A stretch of DNA of 21,725 bases. It comes from CAG-1000 sp964545285 (GTDB lineage: Bacteria > Bacillota_I > Bacilli_A > RF39 > UBA660). Shown piece after piece: positions 14,010 to 21,725 of the stretch (position 1 is the first letter of the stretch; each line of letters begins with the position of its first letter). The translations under genes were made by a program, and so were the position numbers. Location: assembly GCA_964545285.1 (NCBI GenBank), contig CAZJEW010000022.1, positions 1 through 21,725 on the forward strand, in the 5' to 3' direction. The notes beneath the pieces were generated by a model, which worked only from the letters and a program-made list of their open reading frames with translations, had not been told where the DNA came from and did not search any database.

Positions 14010-15867
14010 ATTGAATTATTATTTCATCAGGATTCTTATCTACTTTTCCAACGTTTGGAACTAACGAAGATGCTTGTACAGCTATTGCTGGTGATGGTAA
14101 TTGGTCTGATTTTTTAAACCATTCTCCAGCTATATGAGCATTTCCAGAATCCGGAGTTGGATCAGCTAAATCAAATTTAGCAAACACAGGAATATTAAAT
14201 GCTGTTCCAAAACATAAAGCCACTCCGCTTCTTAGAGCCTTTAATTTATCAACATCTGCTTCCGCAATACTATGAGTTATATCCCTGATTATTTCTAAAT
14301 CTTTAGGGTGAAACATTCTTAAAACTATATAATTAGAACATTGACTTAAAGCAGTATTAGATAATTCACTAGGTCTTTGAGTAATTAATCCAAGAACAAC
14401 TCCATATTTTCTTCCTTCTTTTGTTATTCTATCAAATATATTATATCCTATTGTTGCAATATCAGTATCTGCTTGAACATATCTGTGTGCTTCTTCTAAT
14501 ATAATTTGAATTGGAAAGCCACCTCTTTCATCCTCCATAATAGCATAATCAAAAAATAATTTTGAATATATTTTAGTTATTACTTTAGCAAATCTTTCAT
14601 CTACAAAATTTAAATTAAAGTTTAATATTTGAGCTTTTTCTGCTTTATTTGTAGTAAATGTATTTATTATATAATTTGGAATAGATATATAATTTTTGAC
14701 TTCAAAATAAACACCATAATTACCATTAATAATATTATCAAGTCTTACTTTTAATATATTATTTAAATCATAAACTTTATCACTTTTAAGTACTCCTTCA
14801 CTTAATAAAGCAAATTCAAATGCATTATATAAGTCTTTTAGTTGATAAAATCTCGGTTTCATATTTCTATTTAAATTTAATTCTTCATTAATATATTTTT
14901 CTAAATACTCAATAACTAATTGAATAGTGTTTAATTTACCTGTACTATCAATATTCATACATTGTCTTAATGTTCTTACATAACCTGGCTGTATTATTTT
15001 TGAATCTAAGTTAATATCTTTTGTATAAAATGATGATAGAACAGCTATTACTTGATCTCTTATTTGAGTAGGATTTCTGCCGCTTGTAAGAACATCCATG
15101 ATTGCTTTAGCAATTATATTGTTTTTATAACCTATCACATTTTCTTCTTCTTCTGTGAATAAGTATACTAATTTTAATGCTTTTTCTATAATTGGAATTT
15201 GAGAAGGAGAATCTACATTTAATAAAAGAGCTAAATCATCTACACCTAAAAACCAAGGAGGTATTTTAATAATATCACCTACGCCTTGTTTTAAGTCTGT
15301 TGTAAGCACTTTGCATCTACAATTCTTAGTTTTATTAATTCTATCTAAAGCAGTGTGATACTCTCCATAAACATCAAACAAAACGATATTTGAATTAATT
15401 GGAACATTATTTTTTCTATAAAATAAATTTTGAAATATTCTAGCTACAGAACAACTCTTACCACTACCAGTATTTCCTATAATAGCAAAATGATTAGAAA
15501 ACAATTCATCTATATTAGCAGATACATTAAAACCATTATATATTAGTGATTTACCTATATAAATATTGTCTTTACCTTCTATTTCTTGATTACCAAGTAA
15601 AGCAATTACTTCATCTTTATTAACAATTCTAATATGAGCTTGTGATGTTGGTTTATGGAGTATTCCGTTTTGAAAAATTCCATTAACAAATTCACCAACT
15701 AATACAGTATCAATTGTACTAACTTTAATATTAGTTATTTCAGCAGCAACTTTAAATTTAGAGTCTTCAAAAACTATATGCACTCCAATAAGTGTACTTT
15801 CAACTCTTTTAGTTAAGTTTTCCAAAACTATAGATGTATCTGTAACAGCTAATATCTTTCCAAACAT
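14008..15867 (-). CDS. HerA-like (DUF87) hexameric ATPase
   Basis: FtsK/HerA-superfamily ATPase of 619 residues; relatives form hexameric rings that move along DNA. It has an N-terminal HAS-type beta barrel (about 1-90), then Walker A GNTGSGKS at 131-138, VLFDVYGEY at 162-170, an alpha-helical insert (about 205-400), Walker B IQIILEEAHRY with E458/E459, RITKEGRKYG at 480-489 as the arginine-finger/sensor region, and TQRPSEL at 496-502. All catalytic elements are intact. Archaeal HerA works with the nuclease NurA in end resection, and bacterial HerA homologues pair with SIR2, DUF4297 or nuclease partners in phage defence. None of these is adjacent, so its partner and job are unknown. AAAGGTGG precedes the ATG. 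Confidence 0.88.
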   Translation of the reverse strand: MFGKILAVTDTSIVLENLTKRVESTLIGVHIVFEDSKFKVAAEITNIKVSTIDTVLVGEFVNGIFQNGILHKPTSQAHIRIVNKDEVIALLGNQEIEGKDNIYIGKSLIYNGFNVSANIDELFSNHFAIIGNTGSGKSCSVARIFQNLFYRKNNVPINSNIVLFDVYGEYHTALDRINKTKNCRCKVLTTDLKQGVGDIIKIPPWFLGVDDLALLLNVDSPSQIPIIEKALKLVYLFTEEEENVIGYKNNIIAKAIMDVLTSGRNPTQIRDQVIAVLSSFYTKDINLDSKIIQPGYVRTLRQCMNIDSTGKLNTIQLVIEYLEKYINEELNLNRNMKPRFYQLKDLYNAFEFALLSEGVLKSDKVYDLNNILKVRLDNIINGNYGVYFEVKNYISIPNYIINTFTTNKAEKAQILNFNLNFVDERFAKVITKIYSKLFFDYAIMEDERGGFPIQIILEEAHRYVQADTDIATIGYNIFDRITKEGRKYGVVLGLITQRPSELSNTALSQCSNYIVLRMFHPKDLEIIRDITHSIAEADVDKLKALRSGVALCFGTAFNIPVFAKFDLADPTPDSGNAHIAGEWFKKSDQLPSPAIAVQASSLVPNVGKVDKNPDEIIIQ

Positions 15868-15892
15868 AATGCCACCTTTTATTCTATAAAAT

Positions 15893-15921
15893 ATTATAAC
15901 ATAGATTTTATAAGATATCTA
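15893..15921 (-). promoter_or_regulatory. Extended -10 promoter of the HerA-like gene
   Basis: TAGATA (15916-15921), 17-nt spacer, and TATAAT (15893-15898) preceded by TGT, an extended -10. The gene's own promoter follows the valS terminator. Confidence 0.6.
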
Positions 15922-15955
15922 TAATTTCTATTTAAAAAGTTTTAATAAGAAAATT

Positions 15956-15977
15956 AAAAAAAGCACTAAAGTGCTTT
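15956..15977 (-). terminator. Intrinsic terminator of valS overlapping its stop
   Basis: Minus-strand stem AAAGCAC/GTGCTTT (15971-15977 and 15960-15966) with a 4-nt loop and a run of seven T. The stem uses two bases of the TAA stop codon (15976-15978). Confidence 0.9.
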
Positions 15978-18495
15978 AAATAAGATTTTTCAATATATTT
16001 AATCTTTCTTCTTCTTTTAATAGGCTATCTTTTTCAGAATCAACTATTTTTTGAGGAGCTTTAGAAACATAATTTTCATTAGACAGTAACTGTTTTCTTC
16101 TGTCTATTGATTTTAATAATAATTCATATTCTTTCTTATTATTTTCTAGTTGCTCTTCTTTATGTTTCTCATCATTATATATTATCATTGTCTTATAATT
16201 ATATAATTCTATAGATATTCCATTACCTTCATTTATAATTTTATCTTCTAATTTTAGCATTTTTATAAGTAATTTATTATTAATATTAGTAACTACTTTA
16301 TATTCTTTTGGAATACCTAATTCTAATTTTCTGTTTCTAAATAATGTAATATACTCTATCATATTGTTTATTTCATTTTTTTCATTATCATAAACATGTT
16401 TTTTATCATAATTAGGATATTCTGATAATAATAAGATATTATTATCTTTTATTGGAACGTCTTTCCATATTTCTTCAGTAACATAAGGCATAAATGGATG
16501 CAACATCTTAAGTATACACGATAATGTATATATTAATACTGAAGAAGTACTATCATCATTACTAAACTTACTCATTTCAATATAATTATCACAAAAATCA
16601 TTCCATATAAAATTATATAATATAGAATTAACATTATTAAATTCATACTTGTTCATATATTTTTTAACAGACTTTATAGTTTCATTTAATTTAGTTAATA
16701 TCCACTTATCTTCATCTTTTAAATTATCTAACGAATAATTATTAACATCAAACTCTTTTACTTTTAAAAGTACAAATCTTGATGCATTCCATATTTTGTT
16801 AATAAAATTCCATGTTGAGGCTACCTTTTCTTCATCAAATCTTAAGTCAAGTCCAGGCGCAGAAGATGTACAAAGATAATATCTTAATGCATCACATCCA
16901 TATTTATCTATCATATCCATAGGATCTATTCCGTTTCCTAATGATTTAGACATTTTTCTTCCGTCTTTTGCTCTAATTAATCCATGTATTAAACATTCTT
17001 TAAAAGGTACTTCTTTTTGTATTTCAATTCCTTGAAATACCATTCTAGCTACCCAAAAGAATATAATATCATATGCTGTTACTAAAACATTATTTGGATA
17101 ATATCTTTTAAGATCTTCAGTATTATTTGGCCATCCTAATGTACTAAATGGCCATAAAGCACTACTAAACCAAGTATCTAATACATCTTCATCTTGTATC
17201 CATCCTTCCTCTTTGGGAGGATTTATTCCAACATATATTTGATTATCTTTATACCATGCAGGTATTCTATGTCCCCACCATAATTGTCTAGAAATACACC
17301 AATCATGACAGTCTTCCATCCAATGATTTAATATTTTTTCAAATCTTAATGGTATAAAATTAACTTTTTTATCTTTGTTTTTTTGAGTATCAAGTACTTG
17401 TTTAGATAATTTACTCATATCAACAAACCATTGAAGTGATAGATACGGTTCAACCATAACACCAGTTCTTTCAGAATGTCCCACGCTATGTGTAATAGGT
17501 TCTATACTAATTAATAAATTATCTTTTTCTAATTCTTTAATTAATTTATCTCTACATTCAAATCTATCCATTTTGTTATATTTGAATGCATTTTCATTCA
17601 TTGTACCATCTTCATTAATACATTTAATACGTTCTAAATTATGTCTATTACCTACTTCAAAATCATTCGGATCATGTGCTGGAGTTATTTTAACAATACC
17701 TGTTCCAAAAGAAGGATCAGCATGTTCATCTCCAATAATTGGAATTAATTTATTTACGATAGGAAGTATAACATTCTTTCCTATTAATTTATTATATCTT
17801 TCATCATTAGGATTAACTGCTACTGCTGTATCACCAAACAATGTTTCTGGTCTTGTAGTAGCAACTTCTAAATATTCATTACTATTTTCTATAAAATATT
17901 TAATATGATAAAATGCTCCAGTCACATCTTTATAAATAACTTCTTCGTTTGATAAAGCGGTTTTTGCTTCAGGATCCCAGTTAATGATCTTTTCACCTCT
18001 ATAAATAATACCTTTATTATAGTAGTTAACAAATACTTCAGTAACTGCTTTGTTAAGTCCTTCGTCTAAAGTAAATCTTTCACGAGAATAATCTAAGCTT
18101 AAACCTAATTTAGCCCATTGTTCATGTATTATATGAGAATGTTCATCTTTCCATTTCCAACATTCTTTTAGGAAACCTTCACGTCCTAATTCATATTTAT
18201 TAATACCTTCTTTTTTCAATTTTTGAACTACTTTACTTTCAGTTGCTATAGCGGCATGATCCATGCCAGGTAACCATAATGTATCATATCCACACATCTT
18301 TTTATACCTAATTATTACATCTTGTAAGGCAGTATCCCATGCATGACCTAAATGTAATATACCAGTTATATTAGGTGGTGGTATAACAATCGTAAATGGT
18401 TCTTTACTTTTATCACCAGCTTCAAAACATTTACTTTTAATCCACATTTCATACTTACCTTCTTCAACTTTAGTATGATTATATTTATCTTCCAT
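15976..18495 (-). CDS. valS: Valyl-tRNA synthetase
   Basis: Class-I synthetase that charges tRNA-Val. 839 residues, a little shorter than the usual ~880. HLGH at 48-51 and KMSKS at 514-518 form the ATP site. The CP1 editing domain carries ATTRPET at 212-218 and TPAHDPNDFE at 271-280, so hydrolysis of mischarged Thr should be intact. The ISRQLWWGHRIPAWY block (401-415) is characteristic of ValRS. An anticodon-binding domain and a C-terminal Lys/Glu-rich coiled coil (about 780-835) follow. It overlaps the upstream HD-domain gene by 11 bp and shares its T-box leader, so expression should rise when uncharged tRNA-Val accumulates. Confidence 0.98.
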   Translation of the reverse strand: MEDKYNHTKVEEGKYEMWIKSKCFEAGDKSKEPFTIVIPPPNITGILHLGHAWDTALQDVIIRYKKMCGYDTLWLPGMDHAAIATESKVVQKLKKEGINKYELGREGFLKECWKWKDEHSHIIHEQWAKLGLSLDYSRERFTLDEGLNKAVTEVFVNYYNKGIIYRGEKIINWDPEAKTALSNEEVIYKDVTGAFYHIKYFIENSNEYLEVATTRPETLFGDTAVAVNPNDERYNKLIGKNVILPIVNKLIPIIGDEHADPSFGTGIVKITPAHDPNDFEVGNRHNLERIKCINEDGTMNENAFKYNKMDRFECRDKLIKELEKDNLLISIEPITHSVGHSERTGVMVEPYLSLQWFVDMSKLSKQVLDTQKNKDKKVNFIPLRFEKILNHWMEDCHDWCISRQLWWGHRIPAWYKDNQIYVGINPPKEEGWIQDEDVLDTWFSSALWPFSTLGWPNNTEDLKRYYPNNVLVTAYDIIFFWVARMVFQGIEIQKEVPFKECLIHGLIRAKDGRKMSKSLGNGIDPMDMIDKYGCDALRYYLCTSSAPGLDLRFDEEKVASTWNFINKIWNASRFVLLKVKEFDVNNYSLDNLKDEDKWILTKLNETIKSVKKYMNKYEFNNVNSILYNFIWNDFCDNYIEMSKFSNDDSTSSVLIYTLSCILKMLHPFMPYVTEEIWKDVPIKDNNILLLSEYPNYDKKHVYDNEKNEINNMIEYITLFRNRKLELGIPKEYKVVTNINNKLLIKMLKLEDKIINEGNGISIELYNYKTMIIYNDEKHKEEQLENNKKEYELLLKSIDRRKQLLSNENYVSKAPQKIVDSEKDSLLKEEERLNILKNLI

Positions 18496-19237
18496 CTTTC
18501 TCTATCCTTTCATTTATATATTTGTTAACTTCATCAAAATATTTTTTAAATAATTTTTTATTTTTAATATTTTTATACATCAAATCTAAATATTTATTCT
18601 CTTTTACTTTATTTATTGAATATACATAATTCATATCATATACGAATGCTATTAACTGAATAATTTTACTATTCTTACTTGAATCTATTCTAATAGGTAA
18701 TTGTTTATGTTCAAAAAACAATTTACTTAGTTCTTCATCTATTATAGAATCATCCTCACTAATTTCTAATATCCTAGGATTTGAAAAAGCATATAATATG
18801 TCTAATTTATCAGCATCCCTTATTAATTTACAAAATAATAATTCACTTTCATCAACATCATTTTCATCTATTTCAAATTTATTATGATATTTAATAGCTT
18901 TCTTAATAATATCATATTCTTCCCTATCTACATCATACTCTTTAATTAGATTATCTTCAAATAATATTTTAACTCCATAATCCGCATGATCAAAATATTT
19001 ATTATCTTTAAATGTTTTAAAATTCTCCCATTGATAAAATCTACCTATATCATGTAATAAACCAATTACTCCACTAATATATGTATCTTCTTCATCTAAA
19101 TGTAAATATTTAGAAATTTCTTCACATTCCTTCATTACTCTATATGAATGTTTATATTTATAAACAATCATTGGTTCATTTAAATTAAATTTAGAAAAAT
19201 AATTATCAAAACTATTAAAATTATTATCCATTTCCAT
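18485..19237 (-). CDS. HD-domain phosphohydrolase
   Basis: Predicted metal-dependent phosphohydrolase of 250 residues. The HD superfamily ligands are visible: His30 in KHSYRV, His62-Asp63 in LLHDIGRF, further histidines at 84 (DHADYG) and 118 (KYHNKF), and Asp141 in RDADKLD. This fits the H...HD...D pattern; the additional histidines hint at a two-metal site. Substrates of such stand-alone HD proteins range from nucleotides to cyclic dinucleotides and cannot be told from the sequence. The C-terminal part (about 160-250) is lysine-rich. The start is the ATG at 19237 with GGAGG 5 nt upstream. It is the first gene behind a T-box leader and overlaps valS, so it is translationally and transcriptionally coupled to it. 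Confidence 0.88.
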   Translation of the reverse strand: MEMDNNFNSFDNYFSKFNLNEPMIVYKYKHSYRVMKECEEISKYLHLDEEDTYISGVIGLLHDIGRFYQWENFKTFKDNKYFDHADYGVKILFEDNLIKEYDVDREEYDIIKKAIKYHNKFEIDENDVDESELLFCKLIRDADKLDILYAFSNPRILEISEDDSIIDEELSKLFFEHKQLPIRIDSSKNSKIIQLIAFVYDMNYVYSINKVKENKYLDLMYKNIKNKKLFKKYFDEVNKYINERIEKDGR

Positions 19238-19249
19238 ATTTCCTCCAAT

Positions 19250-19474
19250 AAAAAAGGAATAAACTCAAGGACGAATTTATTCCGTGTTACCACCTTATTT
19301 TATAGCATTATACTATTCTCAAATGTTTAACGCACATATACGTAATATCCTATTTACTTCAAATATTATACTCTCAAGCTACATTCATTTATTCTTATTA
19401 AGAAAAGTTTCCAGCTAATAACTTCTCATCTCTTTTAATAGTTTATAAATTACTCCTCTTGGTCATCGATTACG
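19250..19474 (-). promoter_or_regulatory. T-box riboswitch controlling the HD gene and valS
   Basis: Leader RNA that reads the charging state of a tRNA. On the minus strand the T-box core AAGGTGGTAACACGG is at 19282-19296. It forms an antiterminator with CCTT at 19267-19270 plus an ACGGA/UUCGU inner helix, and competes with the terminator stem GGAATAAA/TTTATTCC (19256-19263 and 19276-19283) followed by six T (19250-19255). Stem I begins with CAAG/CUUG, then a loop-E pair AGUA opposite GAA, then AUUUAU/AUAAAU. The specifier region reads GAA-U-GUA-G. GUA (19380-19382) is a Val codon and fits valS, while the strict register would read UGU (Cys). The UGGU bulge matches a tRNA with discriminator A, which supports Val. 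This element fills most of the gap before the HAD gene. Confidence 0.92.
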
Positions 19475-19480
19475 TTATAA

Positions 19481-19509
19481 AGTATATAATAATTAGAAGA
19501 TTTTGTCAA
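19481..19509 (-). promoter_or_regulatory. Promoter of the T-box/HD/valS operon
   Basis: Perfect -35 TTGACA (19504-19509), 17-nt spacer, TATACT (19481-19486). The start is predicted near 19474, which gives a leader of about 237 nt. Confidence 0.85.
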
Positions 19510-19533
19510 TATTATTATCTAGATACAATAATT

Positions 19534-19562
19534 AAAAACATATATGTCTTACCATATATGTT
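19534..19562 (-). terminator. Intrinsic terminator of the infB-rbfA-HAD operon
   Basis: Minus-strand 10-bp stem AACATATATG/CATATATGTT (19553-19562 and 19537-19546) with a 6-nt loop and a run of T. The stem includes part of the HAD gene's TAA. Confidence 0.85.
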
Positions 19563-20130
19563 ATATTTTTGTTACTTTGTTTCCTTTTACTCTATATCTA
19601 TTTTTAGCTAGTGATAATAATGGAGCATCATGAACAACATTATCTGTATAACATGAATCTACTTCAACGTCAGGAAACATTTGTCTAAATTTTTCTATTT
19701 TTTGACCATTAAAACAGAAACATCCATCAACTTCTCCAGTTATTTTGTTAATTTCGGAAGCAACTAAATTTCTTATGCCTAATTCATCACAAATAGGTTC
19801 TACTAAAAATCTTGGTGATGCAGTTACAACTATATCACTACAATCATGTACATCTATATACCAATTCTTAATATTTTTTTTATTAAAATTCCAAAACTCT
19901 TCTATTAATAAATCAATATCTGTTATGTCTTGTAAAAATTTACAATAATTTACTCTTGAATATTGAAGATTTAATAAATGATATTTTATTCTATATAAAT
20001 CAACTATATTTCTTGGAGCATATTTTATTATTCTAGGATATTTACATAAAGTAAACATAAAGAAATCTATACTACTATGTCCTTTATATATTGTTCCATC
20101 AAAATCATATAAGTTAACTTTTTGTGACAT
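19561..20130 (-). CDS. HAD-superfamily (IB-type) phosphatase
   Basis: Predicted phosphomonoesterase of 189 residues. HAD motifs: nucleophile and acid D9-F-D11-G-T (motif I), V102-T-A-S105-P (motif II), Lys144 in GQKIEKF (motif III) and D163-N-V-V-H-D168 (motif IV). A helical cap inserted after motif I (about 16-90) is typical of subfamily IB, which includes phosphoserine phosphatases and some phosphatidylglycerophosphate phosphatases. The substrate is not deducible. It starts one base after the rbfA stop with no clear Shine-Dalgarno, so translation is probably coupled. It closes the infB-rbfA operon at a terminator, in the position where truB often sits in Firmicutes. Confidence 0.85.
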   Translation of the reverse strand: MSQKVNLYDFDGTIYKGHSSIDFFMFTLCKYPRIIKYAPRNIVDLYRIKYHLLNLQYSRVNYCKFLQDITDIDLLIEEFWNFNKKNIKNWYIDVHDCSDIVVTASPRFLVEPICDELGIRNLVASEINKITGEVDGCFCFNGQKIEKFRQMFPDVEVDSCYTDNVVHDAPLLSLAKNRYRVKGNKVTKI

Positions 20131-20131
20131 G

Positions 20132-20467
20132 TTATTTACTATTAATTTCTTCTATAATCTTTTCTATTTTTTGGCCATATTCAATTGATTCATCATAAAT
20201 AAATTTTAACTCTGGAGTATGTCTTATATGAAGTCTTTCTGCAAGTAATGATCTAAAATATCCTTCTGCTTTATTTAAATCATCTTCTACATGTTTTCTA
20301 TCTTCATCTATAGTAGTAAAATAAATTTTTGCAAAACTTAAATCATTAGTAACTTCACAATCTGTAATTGTAACATTTTTAAAGTCTTTATCTTTAGCTT
20401 CAGTAAGAAGTATGTCTGCAAGATGTCTTTGCATATCTGAGCCTACTCTTTCTCCTTTTACATTCAT
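20132..20467 (-). CDS. rbfA: Ribosome-binding factor A
   Basis: Small KH-fold protein that binds the 30S subunit and helps mature the 16S 5' end, notably in the cold. 111 residues, normal for the family. Family landmarks: R7-V-G-S-D-M-Q-R at the start, VTITDCEVTNDLSFAKIYFT at about 32-51, and LRxRTPEL-like RLHIRHTPELKFIYDES near 88-104. Its ATG overlaps the infB TGA (ATGA), the arrangement expected for coupled translation in the infB-rbfA operon. Confidence 0.95.
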   Translation of the reverse strand: MNVKGERVGSDMQRHLADILLTEAKDKDFKNVTITDCEVTNDLSFAKIYFTTIDEDRKHVEDDLNKAEGYFRSLLAERLHIRHTPELKFIYDESIEYGQKIEKIIEEINSK

Positions 20468-21725
20468 ATCTTCTTCACTTCTTTCATTTCAAATACTTGA
20501 ATAATATCTCTTTCTTTAATATCTGAATAATTTTCTAATGTAATACCACAATCAAAACCATTTTTAACTTCTTTTACTGTTTCTTTTTCTCTTTGCAAAG
20601 AAGCTATTTTAGATGTAACTACTATTACACCATCTCTTATTACTCTAGCATTTAATCCGTTTTTTATTATTCCTGATATTACATGGCAACCAGCTATACT
20701 ACCAATTTTAGAAAAATGAAATAATTGTCTTACTTCTGCGTCTCCTAAAACTACTTCTTCAAATTCTGGATCTAACATTCCTTTCATAGCAGCTTCCATT
20801 TCTTCTACAGCTTTATAAATAATATCATATAATCTTATATCAACATTATAACTCTTTGCTGCATCTTTTATTTGATTACTAGGAATAACATTAAATCCAA
20901 TAATTATAGCATTTGAAGCATTGGCAAGAACTACATCGCTTTCAGTAATTGTTCCAACACCACTTCTAATAACATTTATTTTAACGCCTTCTATGTCAAT
21001 TTTTAATAAAGCGTTTTTAACTGCTTCTTCACTACCTTTAACATCAGTTTTTAGTACAACATTTATTTCTTTTCTACCTTCTTGTATTTGAGCAAATAAA
21101 TCATCCAGACTTACTGCTTTTTTTGCAAATTTCTTATTTTTAGCATTTTCTTTTCTTTTAAATGCAACATCTTTAGCTTCCTTTTCATTTTCGAATGCCA
21201 TGAATTTATCACCAGCAACTGGTACATCATTTATCCCAGTTACTTCAACTGGTTTAGAAGGTCCTGCATGTAGTATTTCTTTTCCTGTATCATCTCTTAA
21301 TGTACGAACTTTTCCAAAAGAACTACCTACTACTATAGGGTCTCCTAATCTAAGTGTTCCATTTTGTATTAATAATGTTACAATTGGTCCTTTAGATTTA
21401 TCAAGTCTTGCTTCAATAACACTTCCTAAAGCATATCTATTAGGATTAGCTCTTAAATTCATTACTTCACTTAATGCATTAATATTATCTAAAAGTAGTG
21501 GAATTCCTTCTCCAGTTTGAGCACTTATTTTAACATAAATAGTATCTCCACCCCATTCTTCAGGAGTAAGACCTTGTTCACTTAATTCACTCATAACTTT
21601 ATCAATATTTATATTTGGTTTATCTATTTTATTTACTGCTACTATAATTGGTACATTAGCTGCTTTAGCATGATCGATTGCCTCAATTGTTTGTGGCATA
21701 ACTCCATCATCTGCTGCTACTATAA
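20464..21725 (-). CDS. infB: Translation initiation factor IF-2 (3' part)
   Basis: GTPase that brings initiator tRNA to the 30S subunit and promotes subunit joining. Only the C-terminal ~420 residues are in the window; the gene runs off the right edge with an open frame at 21725. The visible part starts in the G domain (VAADDGVMPQT, then VAVNKIDKP), and continues with SAQTGEGI, domain II (LGSVIEARLDKSKGPIVTLLIQNGTL), the KTDVKGSEEAV stretch of domain III, and the fMet-tRNA-binding domain IV ending ...IQVFEMKEVKKI. The first in-window ATG at 21699 (MPQT) is internal and not a start. It overlaps rbfA by 4 bp and ends in TGA, which shows that TGA is a stop in this genome. Confidence 0.98.
   Translation of the reverse strand, partial: IVAADDGVMPQTIEAIDHAKAANVPIIVAVNKIDKPNINIDKVMSELSEQGLTPEEWGGDTIYVKISAQTGEGIPLLLDNINALSEVMNLRANPNRYALGSVIEARLDKSKGPIVTLLIQNGTLRLGDPIVVGSSFGKVRTLRDDTGKEILHAGPSKPVEVTGINDVPVAGDKFMAFENEKEAKDVAFKRKENAKNKKFAKKAVSLDDLFAQIQEGRKEINVVLKTDVKGSEEAVKNALLKIDIEGVKINVIRSGVGTITESDVVLANASNAIIIGFNVIPSNQIKDAAKSYNVDIRLYDIIYKAVEEMEAAMKGMLDPEFEEVVLGDAEVRQLFHFSKIGSIAGCHVISGIIKNGLNARVIRDGVIVVTSKIASLQREKETVKEVKNGFDCGITLENYSDIKERDIIQVFEMKEVKKI

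Noticed and set aside
14008..18495. A defence island centred on the HerA-like ATPase
   Set aside because: Its neighbours are valS and a convergent exported protein with its own promoter; no effector or nuclease gene is present.
1..21725. CRISPR arrays, tRNA or rRNA genes, insertion sequences, Mycoplasma genetic code
   Set aside because: No regularly spaced repeats, cloverleaf sequences or transposase motifs were seen; TGG is used for Trp and TGA as a stop.

Overview
The window is very AT-rich DNA from a low-G+C Gram-positive bacterium. Trp is encoded by TGG (for example the last residue of S7) and TGA is used as a stop (end of infB), so this is the standard bacterial code and not the Mycoplasma code. 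Gene content, short intergenic gaps and small proteins suggest a reduced-genome, host-associated member of the Bacilli/Mollicutes neighbourhood (gut RF39-like lineages are one possibility). That placement is inference; no 16S gene is present. I could not run a search, so family calls rest on motifs read from the translations.

Layout from left to right. Bases 1-3049 hold the str operon on the minus strand (rpsL-rpsG-fusA) with its promoter near 3150. Next come a small DUF4176 protein, an ABC half-transporter and the ribosome-assembly GTPase der, all on the minus strand. Two plus-strand envelope genes follow: a PAP2-type membrane phosphatase and a membrane-anchored M15 (VanY-like) peptidase. 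The peptidase ends convergently, stop codon on stop codon, against a minus-strand surface protein with two cadherin-like beta-sandwich repeats. Upstream of that lie pyrimidine-nucleoside phosphorylase and a short SSB. Between these two, on the opposite strand, sits a compact structured small-RNA candidate with its own promoter and terminator (10558-10624). Further right are a SufS-type cysteine desulfurase and, divergent from it, a HIT protein; then a membrane-anchored exported protein of unknown function; then, on the minus strand, a HerA/DUF87 ATPase. The right end holds an HD-domain protein plus valS behind a T-box riboswitch, and the 3' end of the infB-rbfA operon with a HAD phosphatase appended.

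Most genes are housekeeping: translation (rpsL, rpsG, fusA, valS, infB, rbfA, der), nucleoside salvage, DNA binding and cell-envelope enzymes. The less routine elements are the ~67-nt RNA candidate, whose internal loop is complementary to the ribosome-binding sites of the nearby divergent sufS and hit genes; the T-box with a shifted specifier; a Pro-to-Ile change in the conserved streptomycin-associated loop of S12; and a habit of building terminators out of the last codons of genes and promoters out of the preceding gene's end. I see no CRISPR array, tRNA, rRNA, insertion sequence or prophage gene.
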